In this document: piece after piece, positions 6,963-16,343 of the stretch
Position numbering within the stretch: the stretch's first letter is position 1
How the letters are laid out: each line of letters begins with the position of its first letter
Source: Prevotellaceae bacterium UBA1746
GTDB taxonomy: Bacteria > Bacteroidota > Bacteroidia > Bacteroidales > Bacteroidaceae
Direction of reading: 5' to 3'
Assembly (NCBI GenBank): GCA_002314875.1
Contig: DCHS01000044.1
Span: 1 to 48,832 of the forward strand
DNA length: 48,832 bases
Notes under the pieces: generated by a model
Databases searched by the model: none
What the model saw: the letters and a program-made list of their open reading frames with translations, nothing else
What the model was told of the DNA's origin: nothing
Program-made: the position numbers and the translations under genes

Positions 6963-8489
6963 ATGATTAACGAGAATGACAAGGCCCTTCTTGAAAAGAA
7001 AGGTATTTCAGCAGAGAAACTCAATCAGCAGTTGGCAAGCTTCGTAGCTGGCTTTCCCTACCTTCAACTGAGTGGTGCTGCAAGCATCGAAAATCGTGGA
7101 ATCTATGTTCCCACAGAAGAGGAGCGTGCTGCTTATCTTGAAACTTGGGACGAGTATGCTGATGACACAGAAAACCGTGTTGTGAAGTTCGTTCCTGCCA
7201 GTGGTGCTGCAAGTCGTATGTTCAAGGACATGTTTGCTTTCCTTGATGCTGATTATGATGTTCCTACCACTGATTTTGAAAAGAAGTATTTCGATCGTCT
7301 GGGGGATGCTGCTTTCCTTGCTGACCTCAATGAAAAACTCGTTGCAAAGCATGGTAAAGATGCTGCTGCTCTCATCGCTGAAGGTCAGTACAAGGCAGTT
7401 GTTGCTGGTATGCTCGGCGCTGACGGTTTGAATTACGGAAAACTCCCCAAGGGTCTTTTGAAGTTCCATCGTTATGAAAGCGGTGCTCGTACTCCTTTCG
7501 AAGAACACCTCGTTGAGGGTGCTCTCTATGCTAAGGATTCAGAAGGTAAGGTTAACGTTCACTTTACGGTTAGCCCCGAACATCGACCTCTCTTTGAGGC
7601 ACTTGCTAAGAATGTTGCTAAGGATTATGAAAAGAAGTATGACGCACGCTATGATATCACTTTCAGCGAGCAGAAGCCTTCTACCGACACTGTAGCTGCT
7701 AATGCAGACAATACTCCTTTCCGCAATGCAGATGGTAGTCTTCTCTTCCGTCCTGGTGGTCATGGTGCTTTGATTGAAAACTTGAATGATATTAATGCAG
7801 ACATCGTTTTCATTAAGAATATTGACAACGTTGTACCCGATCGTTTGAAGGGTGACACTGTAACCTATAAGAAGTTGCTCGCTGGTGTTCTCGTTAGTCT
7901 TCAGCAGAAGGCATTTGCTTATCTCGAAGAACTTGAGGAGGGCAATGTACCCGAAGAGCGTCTTCAGGAAATTCTCGCTTTCCTTGAAAACGATCTTCGC
8001 TGCCACAGCGAAGCTGCCGGTGCTCTCGAAGGTCTTGAACTTATCGATTACCTCTATTGCAAGTTGAATCGTCCTATGCGCGTTTGCGGTATGGTTCGCA
8101 ATGTAGGTGAACCTGGTGGTGGTCCGTTCCTCGCTTACAATCCTGACGGAACTGTAAGTCTTCAGGTTCTCGAAAGCAGCCAGATTGATATGAGTGATCC
8201 CGAGAAGAAGGCGATGTTTGAAAATGGCACCCACTTCAATCCTGTTGACCTCGTTTGTGCGATCAAGGACTTCAAGGGAGAAAAGTTCAATCTTCCCGAA
8301 TATGTTGATCCTGCAACCGGCTTTATTTCTCACAAGAGCAAGGATGGTAAGGAACTTAAGGCCCTTGAACTCCCCGGTCTTTGGAATGGTGCAATGAGTG
8401 ACTGGTCAACAGTATTTGTTGAAGTTCCTCTCGCAACCTTCAACCCAGTTAAGACTGTAAACGATCTATATCGTGAACAGCATCAATAA
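6963..8489 (+). CDS. DUF4301 family protein
   Basis: This 508-residue cytoplasmic protein has the features of DUF4301, a family largely limited to Bacteroidota. Visible conserved blocks are VKFVPASGAASRMFKDMFAF (around residues 75-95), LKFHRYESGARTPFEEHLVEGALY (near 165-190), FRPGGHGALIENLNDINADIVFIKNIDNVVPD (near 260-290) and GMVRNVGEPGGGPF. No signal peptide or membrane helix is seen. The GxxSRM block and the PGGHGALI ... KNIDN block look like those of UDP-sugar pyrophosphorylases, so a nucleotidyltransferase fold is plausible, but no function is established here. It is cotranscribed with the YhcH-like gene 25 bp upstream. Confidence 0.8.
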   Translation: MINENDKALLEKKGISAEKLNQQLASFVAGFPYLQLSGAASIENRGIYVPTEEERAAYLETWDEYADDTENRVVKFVPASGAASRMFKDMFAFLDADYDVPTTDFEKKYFDRLGDAAFLADLNEKLVAKHGKDAAALIAEGQYKAVVAGMLGADGLNYGKLPKGLLKFHRYESGARTPFEEHLVEGALYAKDSEGKVNVHFTVSPEHRPLFEALAKNVAKDYEKKYDARYDITFSEQKPSTDTVAANADNTPFRNADGSLLFRPGGHGALIENLNDINADIVFIKNIDNVVPDRLKGDTVTYKKLLAGVLVSLQQKAFAYLEELEEGNVPEERLQEILAFLENDLRCHSEAAGALEGLELIDYLYCKLNRPMRVCGMVRNVGEPGGGPFLAYNPDGTVSLQVLESSQIDMSDPEKKAMFENGTHFNPVDLVCAIKDFKGEKFNLPEYVDPATGFISHKSKDGKELKALELPGLWNGAMSDWSTVFVEVPLATFNPVKTVNDLYREQHQ

Positions 8490-8540
8490 ACCGAAACACT
8501 ATCGAGTATAGGGTTCTCCGTATACGATATAAGAAAGCAA

Positions 8541-8960
8541 ATGGCAAGACTAAAATCTTTTAGCGCAGAAAAGCGTGTGAAGCAGAATAAGCAAGGGTTC
8601 TTCGCTCTTGCCTGTCTTGCCGTGGTCATTATTTTGGGCTTCGCCTGGAAAACGATAGCTCCCTATTGCTGGGGCGCCTTGCAAGGAGGCTGGCCTCCTT
8701 TGCTTATCATCGCGCTTCGTTATGGATATCGTGTGGTTTCAGGCCGTCGTTATGATCTGGTTGCAGTGGTTCAGGCCATAGTATTCCTCATGGTCATGAT
8801 AATGGTTCCCATCTATCTTTTTCCAAAAGATGTTTGGCATGCTCTTATCATTCTTCTTTGCTTAGTATCAACTGTGATAGGTATCAAGCATTTCCGCTTT
8901 ACCCCACTTTTTATGCTAGTCAATTGTTTGATTGCGGGTGCCATACTCTTGAACTTCTAA
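8541..8960 (+). CDS. Hypothetical four-helix membrane protein
   Basis: The 139-residue product has a basic N-terminus (ARLKSFSAEKRVKQNKQG) and four hydrophobic stretches at about residues 21-40, 52-62 (short), 73-94 and 100-137, the last probably two helices. It should sit in the inner membrane. I recognise no family motif. It starts 51 bp after DUF4301; the gap has a small hairpin (8501-8528, GTATA/TATAC) but no promoter consensus, so it is probably the last gene of that operon, which ends at a clear terminator. Confidence 0.65.
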   Translation: MARLKSFSAEKRVKQNKQGFFALACLAVVIILGFAWKTIAPYCWGALQGGWPPLLIIALRYGYRVVSGRRYDLVAVVQAIVFLMVMIMVPIYLFPKDVWHALIILLCLVSTVIGIKHFRFTPLFMLVNCLIAGAILLNF

Positions 8961-9015
8961 TGTTTTTGTATATTAATATAGAAGATTACCCTACAAACGA
9001 TATTACTCTTTCAAT

Positions 9016-9046
9016 AAAAAGGCTTCTCAAAAGGAAGCCTTTTTTA
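9016..9046 (+). terminator. Intrinsic terminator after the small membrane protein
   Basis: AAAAAGGCTTC (9016-9026) pairs with GAAGCCTTTTT (9034-9044) around a seven-base loop and ends in a T run. The rest of the 349-bp gap up to 9310 holds only the efflux promoter and its leader. Confidence 0.92.
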
Positions 9047-9159
9047 TGTTCCTTTCAATTGTTTTTATATATAAAAAACTTGTTTTTGCTAGAATTATTT
9101 GCCAATCTTGTCTGTATTTCCTTAAATAGTTATAAAATCCGAATTTTTAGGGGAAACTA

Positions 9160-9192
9160 TTTGGTCTTAGTGAGTTTTTTGTTGTAATTTTG
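9160..9192 (+). promoter_or_regulatory. Promoter of the RND efflux operon
   Basis: TTTG (9160-9163), a 21-nt spacer and TAATTTTG (9185-9192). The leader after it has two small hairpins, AAAGGG/CCCTTT (9200-9220) and CTACT/AGTAG (9224-9241). No regulator gene lies next to the operon. Confidence 0.7.
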
Positions 9193-9309
9193 CATATTGA
9201 AAGGGTAGAGTATGCCCTTTTATCTACTTTTTTCTTAGTAGCTCGTTATACACTCGAATAGAACATACCAAACATTGCAAATAATAATAACAACAAAATA
9301 ATTTCATTT

Positions 9310-10485
9310 ATGAAGAAAATTGCTTATTTAGTTCTTGGATTAGTCCTCGTGTCTTGTTCTGGAAACAAATCACAGCAGAGCAGCATGATGATGGGAAACA
9401 ACGAATATGCCGTTGAGACCATTGCTCTCTCAAATGCTGATCTTAGTACAAAGTATCCTACTACTATCAAAGGTAGCCAGGACGTAGAGATTCGTCCCAA
9501 AGTTTCCGGTAACATTACTCGTCAGCTCGTTGACGAAGGTGACTTCGTTCGTGCAGGTCAGGTTCTTTTTGTTATTGATCCTACCCAATACCAGGCTGCG
9601 GTTGAGCAGGCAAGAGCTGCAGTAAATGTTTCCAAGGCAAGCATCTCTACCCAGGAACTTACTGTTGCCAATAAGAAGGCACTCCTTGAACGCAATATCA
9701 TTAGCAAGTATGATTATGACGTTGCAGTAAATACCCTCGCAATGTACAAGGCTCAACTTTCTCAGGCAGAGGCTGCATATAAGTCTGCCGCTGATCAGTT
9801 GAGCTACTGCTCTGTTCGTGCTACCAGCAGTGGTGTAATTGGTGAGATTCCTTACCGCGTAGGTTCTCTTGTCAGCCCCTCTATTGTTCAGCCTCTGACG
9901 ACAGTTAGTAACCTCGAACAGATGTATGCATACTTCTCAATGACGGAAAAGCAGTTCCTCGAACTGACACGCTCTAATGGTAGCAGTGAAGCTGCTCGTC
10001 GCAGCCTTCCCAATGTAACACTCATCCTTGCAGACGGTTCAACCTATAGCGAGCAGGGTGTTGTCAGCAGCTTCAGTGGTGTTATCGATCAGAGCACTGG
10101 TTCTCTTCAGATGCGTGCTACTTTCAGAAATCCCAACAAACTCCTTCGTTCAGGTGCAACCGGTGTTCTTAAGTTCCCTGTTCACAAGGCGAATGCGATT
10201 ATCATTCCCCAGAAGGCTACTTATCAGATTCAGGATAAGATCTTCGTTTATGTTGTTGATAAGGACAATAAGGTGAAGACAACCGAAATCACCGTTCTTG
10301 AGCAGAATGATGGTTCAAACTATGTTGTTACCAGCGGTCTTAATACTGGTGAAAAGATTGTCATCGAAGGCGTTAACAAGTTAAAGGATGGTATGGAAAT
10401 TAAACCTATCACCCAGGCTCAAAGCGACGCTCAGCGTGAAAAGTCCAAGCAGCATATGGCCGACAAGGCAATGCCTGGTCAGTAA
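9310..10485 (+). CDS. RND efflux periplasmic adaptor lipoprotein (AcrA/MexA type)
   Basis: The 391-residue product has a lipoprotein signal peptide with lipobox LVSC (Cys16) and then the membrane-fusion-protein fold: a barrel-sandwich half motif (EIRPKVSGNITRQLVDEGDFVRAGQVLFVIDP, about residues 60-92), a helical hairpin (residues about 95-155), the second lipoyl half (YCSVRATSSGVIGEIPYRVGSLV), then beta-barrel and membrane-proximal domains (NKLLRSGATGVLKFP). It links the inner-membrane pump to the outer-membrane channel in the periplasm. It begins the operon adaptor-permease-channel, with the permease 80 bp downstream. The exported compounds cannot be told from sequence. Confidence 0.95.
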   Translation: MKKIAYLVLGLVLVSCSGNKSQQSSMMMGNNEYAVETIALSNADLSTKYPTTIKGSQDVEIRPKVSGNITRQLVDEGDFVRAGQVLFVIDPTQYQAAVEQARAAVNVSKASISTQELTVANKKALLERNIISKYDYDVAVNTLAMYKAQLSQAEAAYKSAADQLSYCSVRATSSGVIGEIPYRVGSLVSPSIVQPLTTVSNLEQMYAYFSMTEKQFLELTRSNGSSEAARRSLPNVTLILADGSTYSEQGVVSSFSGVIDQSTGSLQMRATFRNPNKLLRSGATGVLKFPVHKANAIIIPQKATYQIQDKIFVYVVDKDNKVKTTEITVLEQNDGSNYVVTSGLNTGEKIVIEGVNKLKDGMEIKPITQAQSDAQREKSKQHMADKAMPGQ

Positions 10486-10565
10486 TTTCATTTACTTAAT
10501 AAATGACCCCGTTATTATCATTTAGGTCGTTGTTAATTTGATCCTTTTCAAAAGTACTTATAAAA

Positions 10566-13500
10566 ATGAAACTCGATACTTTTATTAATAGACCGGTGCT
10601 TTCGACGGTGATTTCAATCTTCATCGTCTTACTCGGTTTCCTGGGACTTGTTTCCCTACCTATTACCCAGTATCCTGATATCGCTCCTCCTACTGTTTCT
10701 GTTTACACCTCATATCCGGGTGCAAATGCTCAGACGGTGTTAAATGCTGTCATTGCTCCTATTGAAGAACAGATCAACGGTGTGGAGAATATGGACTATA
10801 TCTCCTCAAGTGCCACCAACTCAGGTTCTGCTACAATCAGTATTACCTTCAAGATGGGTACTGACCCTGACATGGCTGCCGTAAATGTTCAGAATCGTGT
10901 GAGCAAGGCAGCAGGTTATCTTCCTTCTGAGGTGACCCGTATTGGTGTTATTACGACAAAGCGTCAGAGCTCAATGTTGATGATTTTCTCCGTTGTTGAT
11001 GCTCAGGACCGTTATACAAGAGAGTTTGTTGAAAACTACGTAAAGATTAATGTCCTCCCCGCTGTTCAGCGTGTGAACGGTGTAGGTGATGTTACCGTAA
11101 TGGGTGGTTCCTATGCCATGCGTATCTGGCTCGATCCTGATAAGATGGCTCAGTATGGTTTAGTACCCTCAGATATCTCTGGTATTCTTGCAGAACAGAA
11201 TGTTGAAGCTGCTCCTGGTACTGTTGGTGAACGTGATGGTAATACATTCCAGTACACTCTTCGTTACAAGGGCCGTCTCCAGGAAGCGTCAGAATTTGAG
11301 AATATGGTTATCAAGTCCAACACCGATGGTACACTCATCCGTTTGGGTGATGTTGCTCGTTGTGAACTTGGTCGCGAATCTTATGCATGGGGTGGTACTG
11401 TTAATGGCCATAATGCTTGTAACATGATGGTTGCCCAGATTGCAGGTTCTAATGCAACACAGATTATCAATGATATCGAAAAGCTCCTTGATGATACAAG
11501 AGATGATCTCCCCGTTGGTTTGGAATATAATGTCTCTCAGAATGCAAACGATTTCCTCTATGCTTCTATCCACGAGGTTATCAAGACTTTGATAGAAGCG
11601 TTCTTGCTCGTATTCCTTGTTGTATTCATCTTCTTGCAGGATATGCGTTCAACTATTATTCCTGCTGTTGCAATTCCTGTAGCATTGATCGGTACATTCT
11701 TCGTTCTCTATGTTATTGGATTTTCTATAAACCTCTTGACGTTGTCGGCTCTTGTGCTGGCAATTGCTATCGTAGTCGATGATGCCATTGTGGTTGTAGA
11801 AGGAGTACATGCGAAACTCGATATGGGATATACCTCGGCCCGAAAAGCTTCTCTCGATGCTATGAGTGAACTGGGTGGTGCTATTCTCTCCATTACTTTG
11901 GTGATGATGGCCGTATTTATCCCTGTAAGTTTTATGGGTGGTACCAGTGGTGCTTTTTATCGCCAGTTCGGTATTACCATGGCAGTTGCTATCGGTTTCT
12001 CTGCTTTGAATGCATTGACCCTTTCACCCGCTCTTTGTGCTATCTTCCTGAAACCTCATAAGACTCAAGAAGGTGGTGAAACAACTTTCTCTGAAAGATT
12101 CTCAGATGCTCAGGATGCAGCCAAGGAAGTCATCAAGAAGAAGTATTCACCCAAGCGTTTCGGCTTGAATTTCCCGCCTGTTGTTACGCTTATCCTTCTT
12201 ATCCTTACCATTGTCTTGATGGTTCTTGACTGCTACCAGTTTGAGAATGTATTTGTAAGCATTATAGCATATATTGTTGCTATCCTTGCCATCCTCGGTC
12301 TTTTCGGTCAGCGTTTCATTGATTCTTTCAATAGTTTCTATGATCGTCTCCTTGAAAAGTATAAAAAAGGTGTTAACCGCTTCATTGTTCGTCCTTATCT
12401 TACTATAGTCTTGGTTGTAGTAAGTATCATTACCCTTGTTGGTTTGATGAGCGTTACTCCTACTACTCTCGTTCCTGGTGAAGATACCGGTACTTTGATG
12501 GGTGTTATTACGATGCCTCCTGGAACATCCCAGGACCGTACGGAAAAACTTCTGGCTCAGGTTGACTCCATGGTACGTTCAAGTCCCTTGGTGAAGAGTT
12601 CAACTATGGTTTCTGGTTTCTCTTTCATGGGCGGTCAGGGACCATCTTATGGTTCTTGTATTGTTAAACTAAAGGACTGGAGTGAGCGCAATCCCATTAC
12701 AGAAAGTGCAAACCTCGTTTTCATAAATCTCTTCCTTGAAGCTCAGAAGTCCTTCAAGGATGCTCAGGTGTTGTTTTTCTCACCTCCTATGATTATGGGT
12801 TATGGTGTGTCTAACGGTTTTACATTGAATCTTCAGGACCGTACAGGTGGTGAGATTACAGATTTTGAAAAGGTTGCTAAGGACTTTTGTGCTGAACTTT
12901 CAGAGCGTCCAGAAATCCAAAGTGCCCAGACCACTTTCTCTACCAACTTCCCACAATATACTATTGATATCGATGCTGCTCAGTGTAAGCGTGCAGGTGT
13001 AAGTCCTGCCGATGTTCTTAGCGTTTTGCAGGGCTACTATGGTGGTCTTTACACTTCTAACTTCAACCGTTTTGGTAAGATTTACCGTGTAATGATTCAG
13101 GGTCCTGAGAGCCAGCGCTCTAACTATGAATCATTGCTTAAAGTTAAGGTTCGTAACAGAATGGGCGAAATGTGTCCGATTACAGAATTTATGACTTTAA
13201 CACCTTCCAAGGGTCCTGATGTTATCAGTCGTTTTAACCTCTTTACCTCTATCTCCATTAATGGTAATCCAGCTGACGGTTATACTTCAGGTCAGGCCAT
13301 TAAGGCAATTGAAGAGTGCGCTAAGACTAGTCTTCCCGTAGGTTATTCTTACGAATTCTCTGGTCTTACCCGTGAAGAAGCAAGTGGTAATAGTGGAAGT
13401 ACGGGTATGGTCTTCCTCCTTTGTTTCGTCTTCATATATCTGTTGCTTTCTGCACAATATGAAAGTTATATCTTGCCATTCGCTGTTTTGCTTTCTGTAC

Positions 13501-14015
13501 CCTTCGGTCTTGCTGGTACCTTTATCTTCGTTTGGATGATGGGAGGTCTGAGTATGGTTCCTGGTATGGTTGGTCAATTAATGGGTATGATTTTGGGTAC
13601 TCCATCCAATAGTATCTATACGCAGATTGCTTTGATTATGTTGATCGGTCTTTTGGCAAAGAACGCAATCTTGATTGTAGAGTTCGCTCTTGATCGTCGT
13701 AAGATGGGTATGAGCATCACTTCGGCTGCTATGCTTGGTGCTGCTGCTCGTCTCCGTCCTATCTTGATGACCTCTCTTGCCATGATTGTCGGTCTCCTTC
13801 CTCTGATGTTTGCCTTTGGTGTTGGTGCAAACGGTAACCGAGCTCTCGGTACCGCTGCCATCGGTGGTATGCTCATAGGTATGCTCTGTCAGATATTTAT
13901 CGTTCCTGCTCTTTTCAGAATTTTCCAGGCTCTCCAGGAGAAGTTTACTCCTATGGACTTCAGTGATGAACATTCTGCTGAGGCTAATGCCGATATTGTT
14001 CAGTACACAAAGTAA
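10566..14015 (+). CDS. RND efflux permease, HAE1/AcrB type, with an enlarged central linker
   Basis: The 1149-residue product is an inner-membrane proton-driven drug efflux pump. It begins with FINRPVLSTVISIFIVLLG and PITQYPDIAPPTV, as AcrB does. The proton relay is intact: Asp405-Asp406 in IVVDDAIVVVE (helix 4) and Lys1032 in GLLAKNAILIVEFA (helix 10). It is about 100 residues longer than AcrB. Most of the excess is in the cytosolic linker between the two halves, residues about 495-590, where two additional hydrophobic segments occur (VTLILLILTIVLMVL and VSIIAYIVAILAILGLFG). A second, shorter insert (GGLSMVPGMVGQLMGMILG) precedes helix 10. The neighbours complete a tripartite pump. Confidence 0.95.
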   Translation: MKLDTFINRPVLSTVISIFIVLLGFLGLVSLPITQYPDIAPPTVSVYTSYPGANAQTVLNAVIAPIEEQINGVENMDYISSSATNSGSATISITFKMGTDPDMAAVNVQNRVSKAAGYLPSEVTRIGVITTKRQSSMLMIFSVVDAQDRYTREFVENYVKINVLPAVQRVNGVGDVTVMGGSYAMRIWLDPDKMAQYGLVPSDISGILAEQNVEAAPGTVGERDGNTFQYTLRYKGRLQEASEFENMVIKSNTDGTLIRLGDVARCELGRESYAWGGTVNGHNACNMMVAQIAGSNATQIINDIEKLLDDTRDDLPVGLEYNVSQNANDFLYASIHEVIKTLIEAFLLVFLVVFIFLQDMRSTIIPAVAIPVALIGTFFVLYVIGFSINLLTLSALVLAIAIVVDDAIVVVEGVHAKLDMGYTSARKASLDAMSELGGAILSITLVMMAVFIPVSFMGGTSGAFYRQFGITMAVAIGFSALNALTLSPALCAIFLKPHKTQEGGETTFSERFSDAQDAAKEVIKKKYSPKRFGLNFPPVVTLILLILTIVLMVLDCYQFENVFVSIIAYIVAILAILGLFGQRFIDSFNSFYDRLLEKYKKGVNRFIVRPYLTIVLVVVSIITLVGLMSVTPTTLVPGEDTGTLMGVITMPPGTSQDRTEKLLAQVDSMVRSSPLVKSSTMVSGFSFMGGQGPSYGSCIVKLKDWSERNPITESANLVFINLFLEAQKSFKDAQVLFFSPPMIMGYGVSNGFTLNLQDRTGGEITDFEKVAKDFCAELSERPEIQSAQTTFSTNFPQYTIDIDAAQCKRAGVSPADVLSVLQGYYGGLYTSNFNRFGKIYRVMIQGPESQRSNYESLLKVKVRNRMGEMCPITEFMTLTPSKGPDVISRFNLFTSISINGNPADGYTSGQAIKAIEECAKTSLPVGYSYEFSGLTREEASGNSGSTGMVFLLCFVFIYLLLSAQYESYILPFAVLLSVPFGLAGTFIFVWMMGGLSMVPGMVGQLMGMILGTPSNSIYTQIALIMLIGLLAKNAILIVEFALDRRKMGMSITSAAMLGAAARLRPILMTSLAMIVGLLPLMFAFGVGANGNRALGTAAIGGMLIGMLCQIFIVPALFRIFQALQEKFTPMDFSDEHSAEANADIVQYTK

Positions 14016-14023
14016 ATGTTAGC

Positions 14024-14054
14024 CACATCGCAGGGTAATTGCTCTGCGAATGTG
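14024..14054 (+). promoter_or_regulatory. Intercistronic stem-loop between permease and channel genes
   Basis: CACATCGCAG (14024-14033) pairs with CTGCGAATGTG (14044-14054) with one bulged A. No T run follows, so it more likely affects mRNA processing or stability than ends transcription. Confidence 0.4.
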
Positions 14055-14104
14055 CACATTTCTATTATTATATACAGGAGCTTTGCTCCCTTATTCCTAC
14101 ATTT

Positions 14105-15520
14105 ATGAAATTTTCATATTTATATATTTTTGCAGGTACGGCGTTGCTGAGCAGTTGTAGTGTTTTCAATAAACTCTATGGCCACTATGAGCGTGACAAT
14201 GAAACCGTCGAGCAGTTGACAAAGGATGTCTATCGTGATCCTATTGCAGCTGATGCTCCTCTGGCATTGACTGATACCACATCGTTCGGCAATACTCCCT
14301 GGCAGGAAGTGTTTACCGAACCCCAACTTCAGAGTCTTATCAAAAAGGCCCTTGACCAGAATGTTGATCTTCAAAAGGCTGATATTACCATTCAGCAGGC
14401 TGAAATTGGTTTAAAGTTAAATAAGCTTGCTTATCTCCCTCAGCTTGCGTTCTCTCCCTCTGGTACCGTTTCCCGAGTATTTATGGATGGTGCCACCAGC
14501 AATAAAGTTTATGAACTTCCTCTTGCTGCAAGCTGGCAGGCTGATGCTTTTGGTACACTTTACAATGCTCGTAAGCAGGGCGAACTTTCTGTTTTGATGA
14601 CAAACTATGCTAAACAGTCTATTCGCACCTCTATTATTACGGGTATTGCCAATATGTATTATGGTCTTCAGTTGCTTGATGAGCAGCATCGTATTACAAC
14701 GGCGAACCTTGAACTCTGGGAAAAGGATATCCAGACCATGGAGGCTATGAAGGAATTCGGTATGGTTAACTCTGCTGCCATTGCAAGTGCAAAGGCTCAG
14801 GTTCTTCAGATTGAGGCTTCCCTTCCTTTGATTGAAGATAACATTCGCCAGATGGAGAACTCTATCTGTAAACTTTGTCATGAGACGCCTCATGCTATTG
14901 AGCGAGGAACCTTCACGGCTGATGGATTCCCTGAAGAATTCAAGGTGGGTGTTCCTCTTCAGATGTTGAGCAATCGTCCTGACGTAGCTTTAGCTGAAGC
15001 AAAAATGGCGAACTGTTTCTACGGCATCCAGGCTGCTCGTGGTGCTTTCTGTCCCGTGATTAAGATTGTTGGTACTGGAGAATTTACAAATTCACTCGGT
15101 ACTATGATTATGAATCCAGGTAAGATGATTGCCGCAGGTGTTGCCTCTCTTACTCAGCCTTTGTTTGCTCAGGGAAAACTTCGTGGAAATCTCCAGATCA
15201 CCAAACTTAATGCTGAATCTGCTGAACTTGAATTCAGCCAGAAGTTGATTGATGCTGGTGTAGAAGTAAGCAATGCTTTGGCTTCTTATAATACAGCATG
15301 CGAACGTACATCTTTGTCTGAGCAGTCACTCGAACAATTACAGAAGGCTTACGATGACACTGAGTTCTTGTTCCATAATGGAAATTCTACCAGCTATCTC
15401 GAACTGCTAACAGCACAGATGAATCTTCTCAACGGTCAGTTAAATATCACAAATAACCGTTACGATAAGGTTCAGGCTGTTATCAAGATCTATCAAGCTC
15501 TTGGTGGTGGACGCGAGTAA
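14105..15520 (+). CDS. Outer-membrane efflux channel lipoprotein (TolC/OprM type)
   Basis: The start at 14105 gives a 471-residue protein with a lipoprotein signal peptide (MKFSYLYIFAGTALLSSC, Cys18); an earlier in-frame start at 14039 would put 22 polar and mixed residues in front of the signal and is rejected. The product has two repeats of the outer-membrane-factor fold, with long helices such as DLQKADITIQQAEIGLKLNK and the LSNRPDVALAEAKM motif at the repeat junction, typical of NodT/OprM proteins. It would form the trimeric exit duct of the pump encoded just upstream. It ends 28 bp before the LpxA-like gene. Confidence 0.95.
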   Translation: MKFSYLYIFAGTALLSSCSVFNKLYGHYERDNETVEQLTKDVYRDPIAADAPLALTDTTSFGNTPWQEVFTEPQLQSLIKKALDQNVDLQKADITIQQAEIGLKLNKLAYLPQLAFSPSGTVSRVFMDGATSNKVYELPLAASWQADAFGTLYNARKQGELSVLMTNYAKQSIRTSIITGIANMYYGLQLLDEQHRITTANLELWEKDIQTMEAMKEFGMVNSAAIASAKAQVLQIEASLPLIEDNIRQMENSICKLCHETPHAIERGTFTADGFPEEFKVGVPLQMLSNRPDVALAEAKMANCFYGIQAARGAFCPVIKIVGTGEFTNSLGTMIMNPGKMIAAGVASLTQPLFAQGKLRGNLQITKLNAESAELEFSQKLIDAGVEVSNALASYNTACERTSLSEQSLEQLQKAYDDTEFLFHNGNSTSYLELLTAQMNLLNGQLNITNNRYDKVQAVIKIYQALGGGRE

Positions 15521-15548
15521 AATTCTTTTACCTTAAACTATTAGATTT

Positions 15549-16343
15549 ATGATTCATCCCTTAGCATATGTCGACCCCGCAGCAAAGATTGGTGAGAACG
15601 TCGACATTCGTCCTTTTGCTTATATTGAAGGTGATGTGGAGATTGGTGATAACTGCGTCATCATGTCTAACGCATGTATCCTTAATGGTACTCGTATGGG
15701 TGCTAATAACACGGTATATCAAAATGCTGTAGTCGGTAGTATCCCTCAGGATTTCCACTACGTTCCTGGTACACGTAGCCAGCTTCGTATAGGTGATAAT
15801 AATGAGATCCGTGAGAATGTGGTAATTGCAGGTTCTCTTACTGAAGAAACTGCAACTGAGATTGGCAACAACAACCACTTGATGAACAAAGTTCATATTT
15901 GCCATGATGTAAAGATTGGTGATTCTTGCGTTCTTGGTATTTCTGTAAGTGTAGCTCCAGAATGTGAAATCCATGATCATGCAATTCTTTCGTCTGCATG
16001 TGTCGTTCAACATCAGGTTCGAGTTGGAAAGTGTTCACTTCTCCAGAGCGGTTGTCGCGTACAAAAGGATATTCTTCCTTACGCTATTTTCGGCGGTAAT
16101 CCTGCTTCTTTCCATGGTACAAACAGTATTGTCATGAAGCATGTCCTTCCTGATTGCAATGAACGTACGCTTCGCCATATAAATAATGCTTTCCGTTTGA
16201 TTACTGCTGGCAATTTCTCATTGGAAGACGCGGTAATTAAGATTCATGAGCAGATTGCAAAGGATCCTGAGATTCTTGAAATCACGGAATTTATCTCTAA
16301 TAGTAAACACGGCATTATCCGCCATGTCTCTAAGGAAGATTAA
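15549..16343 (+). CDS. lpxA: LpxA-like acyl-ACP--UDP-GlcNAc O-acyltransferase (divergent)
   Basis: The 264-residue product is a left-handed beta-helix of hexapeptide repeats (from IHPLAYVDPAAKIGENVDI to about residue 185) with the C-terminal helical cap of LpxA (LRHINNAFRLI, DPEILEITEFISNSKHGIIR). The length equals E. coli LpxA (262). The catalytic His is kept in KVHICHDVKIG, and VVQHQVRVG matches the family HQF region. However, the usual HRGT segment is replaced by IAGSLT, so substrate or acyl-chain specificity could differ, or this could be a paralogue. LpxA starts lipid A synthesis in the cytoplasm by adding a 3-hydroxyacyl chain to UDP-GlcNAc. No lpxC or lpxD is nearby. It overlaps the MORN gene by one base. 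Confidence 0.78.
   Translation: MIHPLAYVDPAAKIGENVDIRPFAYIEGDVEIGDNCVIMSNACILNGTRMGANNTVYQNAVVGSIPQDFHYVPGTRSQLRIGDNNEIRENVVIAGSLTEETATEIGNNNHLMNKVHICHDVKIGDSCVLGISVSVAPECEIHDHAILSSACVVQHQVRVGKCSLLQSGCRVQKDILPYAIFGGNPASFHGTNSIVMKHVLPDCNERTLRHINNAFRLITAGNFSLEDAVIKIHEQIAKDPEILEITEFISNSKHGIIRHVSKED

Noticed and set aside
7539..8333. 264-codon minus-strand frame opposite DUF4301
   Set aside because: Shadow of a strongly biased gene; no start context or homologous motif.
14039..14104. 22-residue N-terminal extension of the outer-membrane channel
   Set aside because: It would bury the lipoprotein signal and overlaps the intercistronic hairpin; the start at 14105 gives a standard signal peptide.
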